The position numbers and the translations under genes were made by a program. This document shows positions 11,623 to 25,481 of a stretch of 64,000 nucleotides of DNA, piece after piece. The stretch is from Tolypeutes matacus (lineage: Eukaryota; Chordata; Mammalia; Cingulata; Chlamyphoridae): positions 4,929,020 to 4,993,019 of the forward strand of contig JAKSZT010054458.1 in NCBI GenBank assembly GCA_026826555.1, written 5' to 3'. The notes under the pieces are model-generated. The model saw nothing but the letters and a program-made list of their open reading frames with translations, was not told the origin of the DNA and did not search any database. How positions within the stretch are numbered: position 1 is the first letter of the stretch; every line of letters starts with the position of its first letter.

Positions 11623-11627
11623 CATGC

Positions 11628-14600
11628 ATTCATATTTAAGTCTGATATGTATATCCATTAGTTCATACACAGTTACATAAATACTCCAGACTCAATTTCA
11701 TTAATTAATTCAAAAGAATTCAAGAGAGATTCAGCCACTGCACTGAGGGCATAAAGTCATGTAAAAAAGTTAAGAAAAACAATTTCTCATAAGAACTAAA
11801 ATAAATTGTTAAGCACATATATTTCTGTATTTCATTTTTCCTTTTTGAAAAATGAGCATGGTAAATTTTGCATATATAACGGTGGAGAGTTTTAATACCA
11901 ATTAAATATGCTTGAAGTCCCCTAACTCCCGTAGTAGAAAATCTAATAATTATTTTACATATCACTCATAATCAGAAGAATTCTTTTTGATTATTTTTTC
12001 ATATGGACAGGTTCATACTGCCTTTCAAACATTTGTAAATTATTTTTCCTACTTTCTTTTCTTTCATAAAATACATGCTACTGAGTCCAATTCTCCATGC
12101 AAATTAATAGTGAGGATGTTCATAACTGAAACATAAGAATAGAAAATGACTTTTGAATTAACAAAGTATTGGTTAACTATGGACATTAAACTGCTCTAAT
12201 ATAAACTGTACCTTCTTTCTTAATTATAATTCACTCTGATATTGTTAATGAAGCAAGTTTAATTTGAGTATTTGTTTTTCATATAATACCTTTCCATTTA
12301 TTTGTTCAGATACCTAGTTTTAATTGAACAGCAAATGTTAATTTTTTAATATATATGAAATTAAATAGGAATGGAATGCTGGAAATAGACCCCAGGAAAT
12401 AGGAAACCTTAAAACAGATAAACTTAATTCTGTCTCAAAGACCATATTGTTAATGAGGTGACTTTAAATAGTAAACATCATCATTCTTAGGCTCAAGAGC
12501 TAAAGCAGTCATAAAATAATGGAGGACAATTAATCAAAGTATTGGCTAGTTAGAATTATGTCTATGCTAACTTTAATTGACATAAAATAACAAAAGTAGT
12601 TTGAAAAGTATATTACACTTAGTTTAAAAAGATTAACAAATAACTTATAATAACTGCTCACTATGCATCCAGTTAGTCATAATAATAACAGTCACCAATT
12701 TGTAATTAACCATTTCATTTCCTAAAAATAAAATTTAAAAACTTTTGATTGCTGAGTTTTAAATTTTTTAATGATTGAGCTTTTACATTTTAAGGACAGA
12801 TAAAAAAATCATAGAAAAGGACCTTCATTAATAAAATATTCAAAATATAGTAAATCATGAATGATGATTTAATGTATGCAAATTGACAAGCGATATGAAT
12901 AGCATATTTGAATAGAGAAAATATGTACATAAATGAATGGTATTTCAGAATCTAAGTAAATTGATGACTGTATTATGTATTTGTCCCTAAGGTAAATGAA
13001 ATATTAATTAGATGGTAAATTGGTGTGTTCCTATATTTTCTCCTCTAAAAATTTTGTTCAATATATTGACATCTTTATGTTTGAATAGCACTTTTCAGCA
13101 GCCTGCTACACTTAAAATTGGACTGTGTTTAATGATGTACAAAGGATAAGGGAATTATGTCCTATTTTTCAAGAATTTGGTGACACAGTTTCATAAAATT
13201 TTCCTTTTATGTCCTTATAAATCATTGCATCTAGTAGTTTCAAGTGATGCTTTATTATTATGGTCATGCTTCCTATATGACTGTTCGAGAAAAGGAATCC
13301 AATAACTCATCTGATGTAGAATTAGAAATAAGGATTTAACAAATTCCAAATTGCATCAATAATGTCATTTGACAAAAACTTTGATACTTTGGAAAGTATC
13401 AAATTTTTTTTTCTAAATTTACTAGGCAACAAGTTAATATACACAAATTGAAACATTTAAATATCATTCTTTTTCTGATGGTGAGTGGATATATTTGTTG
13501 CCTCTGGTGTCTTGGCCTGATTTTATCTTTGGGGAAATAACCATTTAACTTTATTAGCTATCCTGCTCCACAGCTTTAGGAATATTATGGAGGGCTCCAA
13601 ATCCATTTGAAACAGAAACACTGAAAATGTAGCTCACCAATTTAGGATTTCAATTCCAGAGCTCTTCAAGAGAGATATGGATTCTGGGAAACTCATATTT
13701 GTATCTGTTTTCCTTCTCTTTAATATTGTTATACGGAAGTCAGATTAAAATGAGTATAAAAAAGACAACCTTCATTATAACCTAGCTTCAAAAATACACT
13801 CTACAATCTGAAGGAGAAAAGAGCTATTTAATTAGTTTATCGAAATTTTATAGTTTTCAATTTATAATACCTTTGACTACAGTTCCTTAAGCGTCACTCT
13901 CATTTAGTACCATCTGAGTAAACATCTTTTCTTCCAGGCTGCTTCTCCAAGTCTGTTTCTAACCTAAATCTCACCAACATCCAGATTCACCGTGCCAAAC
14001 ACTTACTTAGAACAATGGATGAGTTTTTGAACTAAAATCATGTCAAAAACTTATAGTTTTCCATCATACTGAATTAAATATCAAAATGTATCTTTTGAAT
14101 GAGGAATTCCACTTATCCTATCATTAAAATTACCTGATAATATCATCAAATGTGTGAAAAGACTAATGAGGAAATTTTGACAATTTAAAATAATTTTTTA
14201 TATATGCTTTTTACTCCAGAGTATACATTTTATTGAAGTATATAAATGTAATAACATCTGCTCTATATTAGGAATTAGATTTAATTTTCCTTAATAAGAT
14301 TCTCTGTTTTCTTTCTGTTCACCACAAAATCCCCATTTAGAAAAATTTATATCCTATATAGTGTTTTTTTGTTTTTCTTTTTCATTTATCTTCACATTTT
14401 CTATTGGTAAAAAGTTTGCTTGTACTTAGAGAAGTGACATATAATAAAATAATCATTATTTTCCCTTGTTGCATGTTATTCAAAATTTATAATCAAGATC
14501 CCCAGATTTTAATTGATCTGAGGCCAATTTGCTTTTCTTGGATCCTTTTATGGTTGCAAAAGTTTCTAAAGCATAAAAAAGTTCCAAATAAGATTTAAAT

Positions 14601-17600
14601 GTGTCATGTTTAAAGTAGCTGTTTTAAAAGCTAAGTCATCTTCTATTATTATGTAACTGGTATTCTAAATATCACATCTTTGCATGGTTTGACAGTTCTT
14701 TTATAATTTGACTTTTAAGGCAGATGAAATGTTTTGGATCAGAGAAATCCTATGCTTCAGATCACAGATCACATGACTGACTCCATGGCATTTGCTAAAT
14801 TATGATCATGATAGGAAAGCCTGGCAAACAATGAGAATTCTTTTTAAATAATTTAAACATCCCGCAAATTTTTTTTTACTTTACACATAAACTGCAGCCA
14901 TCAAAGATATTTAAAGAAGAGAAAATCTTAATAAGATAGGTTGAAGATAATAAAAAGAATGGCCAATTATTTTATTTGTCTAAATAATCATTATCTCATA
15001 ATTATTTAAAATATGCAATGGACAGTCAAGTCAAACACTGTGTCTAAAGATATGGACAACCTTTTATTTCAGGCAAAATTTACAATGCTAATCTGTCCTT
15101 AGCAGATTTGAAAAGGTTGTTCTAAATCTGAAAAGAAGGCAGTTTATCTATAATAATAGATGAAAATCTTTCAAATCATGACACTTATCATTGTATCACA
15201 ATGCTGAAATGTTTAAGAAATACTTTAGTTCAATTATAAAATAAAGATTAAAAATTATTTTCTGTTCAAAACCTTGGTCATGAGCTAGAATATACTGAAT
15301 GAGAATCAGAATATTATTCTGGCATATATTTAAAGTCATTAGTTTTCTATGCTATGGAAATTAAAGGAGGAGGTTTACTAACCTTCTTTCTTATCTTAAA
15401 GTTTTAGAATTACAATGTTTTCAAGATACATTTTTATAAAAATACATTTTATAACTCATCATTTTACATTTAATCACTGTTATAACAAAATATCTGAATA
15501 CTCCACAATTGAAATATGTGTAAATAAACAAATACTTGTTTCAATGACATACATAGAAGTGTGTATATTTGAGCTCAAATTATATATAGTTTGAGCAAAC
15601 TAATATTAGATTATTCACTTATTAGAGAATCTGAAGCCCCTAAAAAATTTGGAATTAGATTTCAAGAATACAAAGACAAATGTTAGATTTGAAATGGCAA
15701 AGAGTCATACATATAAAAGTGAAAAAACTTCATATTCAATCTTATCAAGTGTCTTTTATTTAAATGTGGCTTTGTTTTTAGTAGGATGAGTTAAAAGTTA
15801 TAATAAATAGAAATGTCATTAATGTAAACATCTTTAATACACAAGCATAAAAGCAAACGATTATATATAGCTCTGGCTTTGATGGAGAGCAACACATAAC
15901 ACATCAGAATACTGATGATTTCACACATGGAAAGAAATCTGCATTACCTGGAACTTGTTTCCACTTAGAGGCTCTCCCCTCCCCACTCCCAACCTCCCCA
16001 CCCCCTTTTTTTAACCTAAAAACATCAGGCTATAATACTTCATTCACTACAAAACAGTAACACTGTATCAAAGAATCATACTGCATTGTAAAAGATACCT
16101 CACAAAGTTGAGGGGGACTGAGATCTACCGCTCAGTATAAAAACAAACAAAGCTGTTTCTGGGTTAGTAGTAGGCAGTTGCAGCAGGAGCTTCTGGAACA
16201 TATGGAAGGTACTTCTAACTATCAACATTTTTCAGGAGTTACAGAAGTTGAAGCGGTTGGATTAGTGGATAGAGGCTTTACATGAACTTTAAACAACATA
16301 GAATGAGAGTCTACGAATACACTTTAATTGGCATTAAACCACCAATAAAGGAAGATAGCTATTACTGCACAGATGTTTGGGCTTATGAACAACATGATTC
16401 AAGAAAATAGTATAAATAGGTGTTTTTTTTTGTTTTTTTTTAAGTGAGAGATTCCATTGAGTATAGACATAATTTTTCCACTAGGCAGAATTGCATATTA
16501 CTATTAGGTAGAGATTTTCTTAATTTTAATTAATTATATATGCATTTATATTAACTTTTTTCAAAACCTGAGTTTAAGAGTTATTTTAGAGTTCTAAAAT
16601 ATATGTCCTATAAGGCCTATCTAATTTTTACCTTTGACCTTGAAATACATCTCTAGAGGCCAACTTTAAAAAGTAAATAAACACTTTAGTTAGAAAAAGA
16701 CATTCTTCACTAAATTAAATAATTTACTCTACCAAGACAGAGTGTAAATCCTGCATAGAAACATGAGGAAACATTAATTTCAGATGTGAAAACTGAGAGG
16801 AGCAAACTGAGTGAAGCTGTTGTGAGGCAGGGAGTGTTTTTCCCAGAAGAAACTTGAAGGAGCAGGCAATGAGATCAAGGTGAAAAATGTAGTAAGGGGA
16901 GTTCCTAATCAGTGAGTGGGGATTATAGAGAACACAGACTTATTTAGAAAAGAGTATAGAAATGGGGGAATTGTGAATTCAGATATGAAGATGTGCACAA
17001 AATTATAGAGAACATAATTTAGGGGATGATAAAGGAAACTCTTCACATGGGGTAACAAACAATGTGACTACCATCTCAGCCTGTCAGCCCCTCTGCCTTG
17101 GAAAAGGCAGTGGGAAAATAAATGTTCTCTAAGTTATCCGGAAATTAGATGACAAGTAGCTTGCTTTATAGCTTCAGAAACATTTTTGTAAATGATAATC
17201 ACTTGATTCACCATTGCTCTTCCCTTCATTTTCAAATTTTTGAAAGAGTAGATTCTTCTTTCTCCCTCATTTATTATGATTTTTAACTCATTTATTTGTC
17301 AGTCCTTTCTATGTCTTTCTTAAAAAGATGAAGCATCAGAGATTCAGAGCTCAAAAATTTCCCAGAGTAAATTTTCCAGTTGCAGTGATGGATTTATGTG
17401 GAGATATACAAATGCTTTCTTGGGGAACACCTGAAGATTAGTGGCATGCATTTATGTGCTGTCTGAAAGAGGAAAAATATGCTTTCACCAGACACTAGGT
17501 CTGTGAATCTAACTGTACTGTATGGGGAACACTTAAATTGAAAAACAAACTCAAATTTTAAATCCTATGTGGCAAAGAATGAACATTAGAGCAAGAAAAT

Positions 17601-20600
17601 GAAAAAGAAGCAGTGGTGCTTTCTTCCCATGTGAGGCAAAAGGATTCCTAATGAACAAACTTTTTTTTTTCTCATACAATTGAGCAAAATAATAGGGGTA
17701 GGCTACTTGACGGGTGTGTATTTCTCCATCTGGGTCTGATTTTTCATTTCAGTTGTCAACACACACTAGTAATTACTTTCACTATTCAAAGAAATGGATG
17801 ATCTGCCATAGTATTTTCTGCAGTTCCATCTCTTGTTTTCAATATCATTCTGAGTCTACATCTATCTAATTTTGATCTCTGCACTATTTATTTTCTTTAT
17901 TCATAACTCTTTGCTCTGTGTTGAGCTTCTAATTGTATCTCTGTCATTCTCCAAATGTGAATCTCATTTTCTAAAAGATGCTCCAAACGATATAGCACAT
18001 TTTACTAAATTAATAGGCCAGCATAAATGACTTGCTTAAAGTTGGTAATCTATTGAGATATGAAATAACATTTTTCATCCAACATCATATAACTCCCTCC
18101 TGCTTTTTATACCTGAAGAGTTCCAGAAAAAAAAAAATCATGTTTTTTCGGGAAAATATGATTTTCACAACCTCTTATTGGCCCAAATTTCTCTATTTGG
18201 GAGTGTTTGTTTTACAATCTAAAAAATTAATATTCTTATATATTCATCTGATATTAGATTGCTGGACTTAATCTACATACCTCTAAAACTGTTTTTTTAA
18301 ATATGTACTGCTTAATAAATTCCAATGCACCAAACAATAGAAAGTAACTATTTCTAGATCCAGTAACATTTTAAATAAATTACATATATAGATGACAAAG
18401 CATACACAGTTGGATAACCTAACATTAAAGAGTAGTAGATATTTCTGCAATGCCTGAAAATACACTTCTATTAATGATTTGAGACAAGGAATCAGCAATT
18501 TGTTTATTATTGAAGCAAGGAAAACCTAAGAGAGGTACACAGGTAGTGACTCATTTTTAATAAAATTATATGAATAAAAATAGAAGCACTAATATTTCTG
18601 GATAGCTTTGATATAATTTTCAAAATGGCTTCATTAATTTATGTTTTGGTTAACAAAGAAAAGGACTATAAAAACCACAGAGTTTTGTTTAATTACTTAT
18701 CAATTAACTTATTATATTGAAGATGATCTTACTAGATAATAATATTTTAATATGTACTCTGTCCATAATTTATTCCTTGTTGAATATAAATGCAGTGTAT
18801 TATATTTGGCAGACTCAAGAAAAGAATGCTAGCCCTGAAAAATTAAATAAATAAAATAATTAAACAATATGGGGTAGAATTTTATTATCTTAAAATACAT
18901 AACAAACTATATTGAGGTTGAACTACTGTGGATATATTTCATCAGTTATTAACATTCCCCTTTCAGGTTAATATCAAGTCCTCAAAAAATTGGAGTACTC
19001 TTGACCTTTTTCCCGAAGTGTAAATTAGTAATATAATGGCAATATTCATTCAGGCAAATGTAGACTAAGCTCTCTTTGATGAAAACAACATGAGATAAGG
19101 CTTCCCTACTGAGAATCATCTTAGTTTGTAAAATAGTAATTTGAAATGGCTATATCTGCAAAGAATATTGAAAGAAAAAAAATGTGGAAAACTAATTGCA
19201 GCAATTTTATGTATATCTAGTCATTTTGTATTTCTTTTCTTATTATACATAATTTGAAATACATATATAAAGCATCAAAGGTTTAAAAACCTGAGGGAAA
19301 AGATACTCTTACTCATTTTATCTGTAGTATTAAAACATCAATTTATGATTTTGATTTTCAGTTTTCTTCTGCCAAATTTAATTGAAAAAGAAAGACAGTA
19401 TTTTTACATGAAGGAAAGTTCAAAAAAATAAATATTGTTTTTTCTTTTTGAAAATGCAATGCTTTAACCAGTGGTACAGTACAGACTTTCAGCATTCATA
19501 AAAATTTAAAATTTGTTCTGCATTTTTCAAGGTTTTATTTCTGTTGTTACTGAACCTTTCCCACATTATCTCTCTTTCTCCAGTCTCCTTTTCATTTTTG
19601 GCATAAATTTAACTGCTACCAAACATAGCGTTTTCCAAAAATCTCAGAAAAGCTTTATCTCAAACTAGTACTAAATATCCATCACCAGGGAAGATGATAT
19701 TTTCTGTGTGCTAGAGATACTGAAACTAATAAAGATCAAAACTCATTGAAAACTGTATTTAAAAATAACTTGACATTTGTTTAAAAAGAACATTACATTG
19801 TATATTTATATAAAGAATTCTGTAACTCTCTTGTGTGTTATGTAACATTCACATTATATTAAGAAAAAAATCACATGAATAAATTAAGATTAAATATTAA
19901 ACTTATTTAAAATGTTTAGAGCTATTATTTAAAAATTGGAGAATAAAATTTAGGAATAATTTTTGAACTATAGGGACCATATGTCATTTTTTTTCATTCC
20001 TATATTGAATTTTATCACACAGTAACTAATTTAATCTTCATGAACCCTAACTATAAAAAACATTTTGAAAAACATCAACATAAAACAGATAATTTCCATA
20101 GTTTAGCTGACAAGTTACTAACAATCTATTGATGAATTCAAATAATCTATTGTAATGAATAATATTATAGAGTTCAGAATAGAGACAGATTAACAAGCAA
20201 ATTAAAAAATGCTATTCATAAAGCAGTTTTGTGGCCATTATGCTAATTGGTTCATCTGCCTGTCTACAATATGTTCATATGGACATTTTTCTGTAAATGT
20301 TTTCTTTATTTACACATTGTGTGCCAATCTTTTTATAGGTCCGTATAGAAATTAACTTAGAAAATGGTTAACTTAAAGATGATGCTAAAATGTTTGAACA
20401 TTGAGTTCTAGTGTTTAAATATGCAAAAGGTGTACAGGTATTTTTAAAATAATTCATATCTTTAAATTTAGAATTTAATTTACATGGAGAACATTCATGA
20501 AATTCACAGGACTGTGAGGTGATCTCATATTCATTGGATGGCATTTCATACCTTACTTTGCCTTACCACACAAATCTGAGGTTTAAAATCTTTTCACTAA

Positions 20601-21050
20601 GATAATATGATGTCAAAGGAAATAAGAATGAGAATATAAGAAAATTATAATAGAAAAATGTGTATTCAAATGCATTATCAGAAGGAAAGTATTTGCAAAT
20701 ATGAATAATTTTCCTAATGCCTTATATACAACTAAAAAATATTAAATTGTGTTCAATTGGCAAAGAAATTTCCAAAATAAAAATATTGCTTTTATTTTTT
20801 ACTTCTAAATGTCTATAATTCAAGGGAAAATATCCTTATGTATATGTATATTTGGAACATGAAACTAAACAGAAATATGGGAAATTTTCTGAGATAAATT
20901 CAGAGGTTAGTGAAAGAGAATATATTAGTAAATATTAAAGATAGCACCTATAATTATAGAAATAGTATGTATATTTTTAAAACTCATATAGGGTGAAGAA
21001 AAAATATTCAATTTAAGAAATAGGAAAAACATATTACAAAATTAAAGGGT
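11628..21050. other. 9.4-kb AT-rich interval poor in recognisable repeats
   Basis: I find no LINE, SINE, LTR or DNA transposon that I can name here, in contrast to the rest of the window. There are only short homopolymers (for example T-rich at 17661-17670). The open frames present (14404-14598, 18032-18271, 18283-18498) have no coding support. A less AT-rich sub-interval at about 15880-16400 contains a C-rich patch (15970-16008). It may be a conserved non-coding element, but nothing in the sequence proves a function. Confidence 0.4.
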
Positions 21051-21420
21051 AGAGATAAAAATATTTGAGTATTAGAAAAAGATGAGTGGATTAAACCCTT
21101 CATTTAAAAGATAAGTATTTCAAATATATTAAATAGCAAAAGACAAAGAAACTATGAGAATAGAGAAAGATTGAATTACATATTATAGAAAGATACATGT
21201 AGGAAAAGACCAAACACAAAATACAGAAAATAAAGCAAAGTCAAATATGGAAATATAATGGACAATATATGATAATGACAGAACTTACTTCTTAGAAAGG
21301 TATAACAATTCCAAACTTGTATGTGACTTAATAATACAACTTCAATTCATATAAAGCAAAAACTAAAAGATATTCAATTAAAATTTAAAAAGAAAATGCA
21401 CACACAAGACTTTAGCCTAA
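21051..21420 (+). mobile_element. Degraded L1 ORF2 remnant
   Basis: A-rich plus-strand sequence with gtataacaattccaaacttg, aatacaacttcaattcatat and aaagcaaaaactaaaagata. This matches the L1 endonuclease-region order (isoleucine-rich strand, then an AKQKL-like helix). Heavily decayed, with no open frame. Confidence 0.4.
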
Positions 21421-21784
21421 TATTTAGAAAGTTGGAAAAAGTTCCATTCCCAAGCTAACAATAAAAAGACAAATAATCTGCATAACTTTTCTTGACCTCA
21501 TAAGAAAAGTCAAGTTAAAGGTAATTAACTAGTCTTAACTGAGGAAATACAAAGGCCTTCAATCAGAGACAAAGCATTAGCACTGATATATCTGTGGCAA
21601 CCAGAAGAAGATAAGATTTCCATGCCTGTGGGTAAAAGGAAATCTGTTGAATTTTTTTTTAACAAATTTTTAAAGGCCTGAGGAGGGCTAAAGTGAGAAG
21701 ATAGAGTACCTGAGAAGCAGAGACACAATGGGGAGTTCAAATTCACTGGCAGGCTGATGGATGCTCAGGCTGCTTCCCTCTTTA
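21421..21784. other. No recognised feature
   Basis: Sequence between two L1 remnants. A 73-codon minus frame (21525-21746) has no known similarity. Confidence 0.35.
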
Positions 21785-21850
21785 GGGGATTATGAATAAT
21801 GCTGCTATAAACGCTGGTGTGAAAATATCTGTTTAAGTCCCTGCTTTCAA
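21785..21850 (-). mobile_element. Short L1 3'-region fragment
   Basis: About 65 bases reading atgaataatgctgctataaa and ctgctttcaattt, the reverse complement of a well-known segment near the end of L1 ORF2. It abuts the (TA)-rich start of the next reverse L1, so it may be a remnant of the target into which that L1 inserted. Confidence 0.45.
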
Positions 21851-21857
21851 TTTAAAA

Positions 21858-24545
21858 TATATATATATATATTGAAAGAAGCTTTAGATTATATAAATAT
21901 TCCATTGAAAATATAGAGGGATTCCCATATACCTCCTGACCTCTCCTTCACCCCCACTTTTCCCCATTAACATCTTTCATTAGTGTGGTACATTTATTAC
22001 AATTGATGAATACATTTTGAAGCAATGTTGCTAACCCTGGTCTACAATTTACATTATAGTTTACACTTTGCACTGCATAATTTTATAGGTTTTGACAGAA
22101 TGTATAATGGCCTGTATCTGTCATTGCTGTGTCATGCAGAGAAATTCCAATGTCTCCAAAATGCCCCATATTGCACCAATTCTTCCCTCTCCCTCCCCTC
22201 AGAATAGTTATATCAATGTTACAAGTTCTTCATTGCTAAAATAATAATAAGTCTACCTTACTCCATAGTTGCATTCCCCCTTATGTTTGTTCATTCTTCA
22301 GTCTTGTGGATTTTGGTATGGTGAGTCCTACTCTGTTTCAGATTGAGAGGGAGCTTAGATCCCATGGGGCAGATGGATGGAACTGTCTTGCTTGCATTTT
22401 TAGATATTCTGTTTTTTGGCATGGGTGCTGTCCATCATTATCCTTTTGTTAGTTATCCTGGGCAAGTCCAATAAACTGGAAAGTAAGTATTGCAACTCTT
22501 CTGAGATTCAGCGCTCAATTGGCTTATGAGCAGACTGAAGATTGAGGTCTCAGGGACATATATTTAGCAAGTACAGTGTTAAATACAGGTTCAATAAAAG
22601 GGGCAGAAGAGCCATGTGAAGGGAAATTATAATGAATCTAACTCTGTTATATCGGTGGAGCATATATTACAAGGTAAGGCCCACTGACAAGATGCCGAAT
22701 TCCTAACATTGTCTGCCCTGTCTATAGTGTCTAGATGTCTCTAGAGTCTCAGGAACACCTTTGGTTGAGGCACTGTTTACTGTGGCAGTAAATGAGATAC
22801 TGCTGAGACGTGCATAAGCATAATCTCTAGAATGACCTCCTCACTTACTTTGAAATCTCTTAGCCATAAAAACTCATTTGTATTAAATATTTCCCCCTTT
22901 TGGTCAAGGTTTTTTTTCCAAATGCATCGTTATTGGTTCTTGGTAATAATCTATCAGTTCCAAGGAGGTTCATCCCCGGGAGTCATGTCCTACAATGTGG
23001 AGAAGAAGGTAGTGTGTTTATATGCTGAGTTTAGTTTAGAGAGAGGCCTCATTTGAGTAACAAGGAGGCTTTCAGGAGCTAACTCTTAGGCAATATGTAA
23101 TACTAGACAAAGTTTTAATTTCAAAGAATAAGGTTCATAAGTACAACCATCAATATCAAGGGTCTGGCATATGGTCTGTCTTCTTTCACTAGGTACTGAC
23201 CATGTATGTACTCAGAGGTTTCTTGCCACTCTATTAGAAGATGTAGCAGGACTTCCCAGGATGGGAATATTATAGTCTTTCAGCTATTGTGTGGGTTTCC
23301 ACTCACCAAGACAATACCCTATGATCACGTGAATATATTCATATGCTATAAAAGCATGCACCAGGTGCACCCCTCCCCTCACATTCCCCCATCACTGACA
23401 CCTTGCATCAGTGATCTTCCTCTGCCACAGTTGTTACCCTTCTGCCATCCAAAACCTTCCAAAAACAAAGCCAAAATGGGATTGCTGAGTCATATGGTAA
23501 TTCTATACTTAGCTTTCTGAAAAAATGCTAAACTGTCTCCTACAGCAGCAGCAGCACTTTACATTTCCACCAACAATGAGTGTTCCTATTTCTCACATCT
23601 TGTCTAACATTTTTAATTTTCTTTTGTTAATTATAGCCATTCTAGTGGGTGTGAAATGCAATCATTGTGGTTTTTGTTTGAATTTCCCAAATAGCCAATG
23701 ATGTTGAGCATCTTTTCATGTGCTTTTTGGCCTTTTATACCTCCTTTTTGGAGAAATGTCTATTTTATTGAATATTGAAGCTGTCTTATAATTATTGTTA
23801 TAAATTTAACTTGGTTTTGCATATTTCTCTTACAATATAGTATTGGATTCAATTTGTTGAAGACTTTTTTCTTCAAGAATCATGTTTTCTTTATTATTTT
23901 TTATTTTGTGTGCTATCTTTGCCTGGCTTTGTTATAATTATAATGTTTGCCTCATATAATGATTTGTGAAATGCTTTTTCTTCTTCTGTTTTCTGGAAGA
24001 AATTGTATACACATTGTTCTTTCTTTTTTAATCGTTGGTATAACTCATCCATGAAACCATCTGGACCTGGTCAATTATTTTTCATACAGTTTGTAACAGG
24101 GTTATAGCACTGTGGGGACCAAAATGTTTGTAATGATATCACATTTTCACACTCGAATCAATAATTTTCAATATCTTTATTGTTTTCTGTCTGTCTTACC
24201 AGGGGTTTATCAATTTTTTCAATTGATTTCCTCCATTTTGTTTGTTTTTAATTTTATTGATTTCTTAATTTCCATCCCTTTTCCTTGTTTTAGCTTTTGT
24301 TCTGGTTTTTCTAGTTTTTCAGTGTGGAAGGTTAGGTTGCTAGATTTAGGCCTTCCTTACTTATGAATATAAACATTTAGTAGTATGAATTTTCCACTAA
24401 TTATTACTCTAGCATGGCTCCATGGTATTTGGCATGTTTATTTTATTTTTCATTCAGCTCTATACCAATGTTTTTAAAATTTCAACTGAAACTTCCTTTT
24501 GACACATGAATTATTAGGAAGTATATTATTTAATTTCAACATTTT
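21858..24545 (-). mobile_element. Reverse L1 with long xenarthran-type 3' UTR, internally deleted
   Basis: In element sense it runs from the endonuclease-RT linker (near 24545) through the RT N-terminal region. The reverse complement of a PGPDG-type motif is at 24057-24070, reading ccatctggacctgg. It continues through the ORF2 C-terminus (near 23480-23740) into a long 3' UTR (21858-23470). That 3' UTR is the inverted counterpart of 34150-35784: both share the gacatgactccc and gatgagcctcc-type region and the ttggtcaag block. Most of the RT palm and thumb is deleted. Frames at 22025-22207, 22832-23056 and 23206-23520 plus are shadows of the 3' UTR. No poly-A tail survives beyond TA-rich sequence at 21858. 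Confidence 0.75.
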
Positions 24546-24700
24546 TTTGAGATTCTGCTTATAAAGGACTCTAGTTGGGCCACACCTTAACTGAACTACC
24601 TTCAGCAAAAGGCCCTAGTTATAATAAGTTCAAATTCACAGGAATGGATTAAGTTTAATAACATGTTTTTCTGGGGTCCATACAGCTCCAAACCACCACA
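24546..24700 (-). mobile_element. MaLR-like LTR, partial
   Basis: Contains ctgcttataaagga, gggccacaccttaactg and the terminal ctccaaaccaccaca, matching the end block of the LTR at 1-286. Only about 155 bp remain, and the rest was lost at the junction with the reverse L1. Confidence 0.6.
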
Positions 24701-24996
24701 GAGTCTAAGTAGCTGAGATCAGTCACAGGTGCTGCATGACTATGTTACTGATCCCCAATAAAAAACCCTGGACACCAAGGATAAGGTGTATCCCTGTAAA
24801 ACTCCACTTGTAAGTGACACCTGGAAACTTGTACCTGGTTTCCTTTAGGATATTGCCATGTACCTTTTCCCTTTGATGAATTTAACTATTATCATTTAAC
24901 TGTGATAAACCGAAACTATGAGTTTAACAGCTTTTCTGAGTCCTGTACTTTTAGCAAATCATCAAGTCTGAGTATAGTCTGGGGGTTCCTGAAACA
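24701..24996 (+). mobile_element. Copy A: 3' part of the 5' LTR, ERVL-related
   Basis: Precedes a gag-pol remnant in the same sense. It contains a polyadenylation-like caataaaa near 24755 and ends ggggttcctgaaaca at 24996. The last 94 bp (24903-24996) resemble 42461-42555. The 5' part is missing because of the LTR/L1 junction at 24700. Confidence 0.5.
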
Positions 24997-25481
24997 GAAT
25001 AAGAAGTAGGATTTGCTAGAATAGACTTGACTCACTGACACTTGGTGAATGCATTATTTGGCAAAAGAAAGGATGAGAGAGCTTGGGTTGATGACTCATT
25101 CATGCTTGAATAGCTACTGAATGTTATGATTCAGTTTAGAAACTATTGACACAATTCAAGGATTTGGATCACTGGATGTATGAGGAAATCCAAAATAATA
25201 ACAAAAAAGCTAAAGATCCAATCCTTTAGTTATTATTTGTAAAAGCTAAATTGAAAGTAAATGATAGTGTTGGGGTGAATCCTAGCACCGTAATGAGCTT
25301 GGATTTCAGGTACTCTGAGCTATGTCCATAAGCCTAAGAATTACTACCAAAGGGAAAAATTAGGCTGGAACCACAGATAACACCTGTACAACTCATGGTT
25401 ACCAAGAAAGTAGTCTAGTTGATGTGAAATGGGGTTGGGGGACACAAAACCAAGAATCCATTAAAACCAGGGGGATGTAGT
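24997..25481 (+). mobile_element. Copy A: leader between LTR and gag
   Basis: Follows the LTR end. The first bases (gaataagaagtaggattt) lie where a primer-binding site is expected but do not start with TGG. It holds no recognised coding motif before the gag frame at 25482. Confidence 0.4.

Noticed and set aside
15880..16400. Possible processed pseudogene or exon
   Set aside because: Translation in all frames gives only short stretches without a protein I recognise, and no poly-A tail follows. Reported only as a candidate conserved interval.
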